Below are positions 59,001 to 64,000 of a stretch of 64,000 bases of DNA, in pieces; within the stretch, counting starts at the first letter, position 1; the number at the start of each line of letters is the position of its first letter. The stretch covers positions 340,305 to 404,304 of the forward strand of contig NZ_OERU01000001.1 in the NCBI RefSeq assembly GCF_900240845.1. The letters run 5' to 3'. The stretch comes from Peptostreptococcus faecalis (GTDB lineage Bacteria > Bacillota > Clostridia > Peptostreptococcales > Peptostreptococcaceae). Position numbers and translations under genes: made by a program. A model generated the notes under the pieces. It was not told the origin of the DNA. It worked only from the letters and a program-made list of their open reading frames with translations, and did not search any database.

Positions 59001-59031
59001 AAAAAAAAGACTCTAGCTAAATGCTAGAGCC
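59001..59031 (-). terminator. rRNA operon terminator
   Basis: A stem GGCTCTAGC with GCTAGAGTC (59009-59031) followed on the minus strand by eight Ts (59001-59008), directly after 5S rRNA. Confidence 0.92.
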
Positions 59032-59036
59032 TATCA

Positions 59037-59152
<116 letters not shown>

Positions 59153-59178
59153 TATTAAATTGAAAGTTTTGTACTCTC

Positions 59179-59197
59179 AAAACTGAATATATTAGTG
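59179..59197. repeat. 23S processing stem, 3' arm
   Basis: AAAACTGAATATATTAGTG here is the exact complement of 62294-62312. The two lie just outside 23S, so the precursor can fold into a 19-bp stem, a likely RNase III site. Weaker pairing extends to about 59164. Confidence 0.85.
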
Positions 59198-59208
59198 TAT
59201 TTTTATTG

Positions 59209-62110
<2,902 letters not shown>

Positions 62111-62165
62111 TCGTTATTAATTTGAGTTTTAATAGTGTCTTTCGACAATATTAATAGCTAATTTG

Positions 62166-62231
62166 TTTTTATGAGTTGTCTCTCAGATTTTTATGAGTTT
62201 ACTCTCGTGTTTTAGTGAGTTGTCTCTCATT
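62166..62231. repeat. Three imperfect 22-bp tandem repeats in the rRNA spacer
   Basis: Units at 62166-62187, 62188-62209 and 62210-62231 share TTTTTATGAGTTGTCTCTCA with a few changes. On the transcript each contains TGAG...CTCA and can form a small hairpin. Confidence 0.88.
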
Positions 62232-62293
62232 CTCGATTGTATTAATCTATATAATTGATTATCCAATGGACAATCAATCGATGTCTTTAATAT

Positions 62294-62312
62294 CACTAAT
62301 ATATTCAGTTTT
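62294..62312. repeat. 23S processing stem, 5' arm
   Basis: CACTAATATATTCAGTTTT, exact complement of 59179-59197 on the far side of 23S. Confidence 0.85.
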
Positions 62313-62368
62313 CAAAGTACAAAGTTGAAAGTTAAATGAACTCTCAAAATTAAACAGCAGGTAATTTT

Positions 62369-63888
<1,520 letters not shown>

Positions 63889-64000
63889 AATTTGTCCGCT
63901 CAGATCTATCTAGTATTATCTCGAAATATCTGGCTTGGTTTGTTGTTTGTGGTTTAAACCTTTATGGTTTAAACGATTAATCAATTGTTTATAAAAACAA
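63889..64000 (-). other. 16S leader, cut by window end
   Basis: Leader of the rRNA operon. The palindrome GGTTTAAAC occurs twice (63951-63959 and 63966-63974). The operon promoter is probably beyond the window edge. Confidence 0.5.

Overview
This window comes from a low-GC Firmicute chromosome. Reading frames are AT-rich, Shine-Dalgarno sites are strong (GGAGG type) and the 16S 3' end carries the matching CCTCC. The gene order best fits a non-sporulating member of the Peptostreptococcaceae (Peptostreptococcus-like). That placement is inferred from gene order and content; no database search was run. Nearly everything is on the minus strand, so genes run from high to low coordinates. The exceptions are acpS, azlCD, murC and a hemolysin III-family gene.

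Layout, low to high coordinate. 1-4.7 kb: a histidine phosphatase cut by the window edge (CobC-like), cobT, a CtpA-type protease and a two-gene transketolase. 5-13 kb: acpS on the plus strand, then a full F-type ATP synthase operon (atpZ-atpI-atpB-atpE-atpF-atpH-atpA-atpG-atpD-atpC plus a small membrane protein). Its c subunit has the complete Na+-binding signature, its epsilon subunit lacks the C-terminal helical domain, and its gamma subunit has an extra charged segment. 13.4-21 kb: upp, rpiB, a Sua5/YwlC enzyme, prfA-prmC, azlCD, rpmE, rho. 21-34 kb: a 36-residue membrane protein, galU, a Ppx/GppA phosphatase, rqcP, hup, mazG, a MurJ/SpoVB-type flippase, a PrsA-type lipoprotein, mfd, pth, a prepilin-peptidase-like protein and pilT. 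34-45 kb: an Mpv17-like membrane protein, prs, glmU, a C39-like peptidase, a pentapeptide-repeat protein, purR, murC, ksgA, rnmV and a DUF1836 protein. 45-59 kb: hemolysin III-like, proC, a HAD phosphatase, tatD, metG with a methionine T-box leader, an Lrp regulator, pncB, rsmI, a TrmN6-like methyltransferase, ricT, holB, tmk and an Orn/Lys/Arg decarboxylase. 59-64 kb: one rRNA operon (16S-23S-5S, no tRNA in the spacer).

The 23-59 kb part keeps the backbone known from Bacillus subtilis from yaaO to yabO (decarboxylase, tmk, holB, ricT, yabB, rsmI, metG, tatD, rnmV, ksgA, purR, glmU, prs, pth, mfd, yabM, mazG, yabO). Every sporulation or regulatory gene interleaved there in B. subtilis is missing: spoVG, spoVT, yabG, sspF, veg, abrB, yabA and darA. 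The genes serve translation and RNA quality control (prfA, prmC, rho, metG, ksgA, rsmI, rnmV, pth, rqcP, rRNA), nucleotide and cofactor supply (prs, purR, upp, tmk, pncB, cobT), envelope building (glmU, murC, flippase, PrsA) and energy coupling (ATP synthase).

No CRISPR array, prophage, insertion sequence or obvious defence island was seen. The most unusual signals are the ATP synthase with altered gamma and epsilon subunits and Na+-type c-ring, an isolated pilT/prepilin-peptidase pair that looks like the residue of a type IV pilus locus, an 8-bp inverted repeat around an extended -10 promoter between purR and murC, and a 9-bp inverted repeat in the pncB leader.
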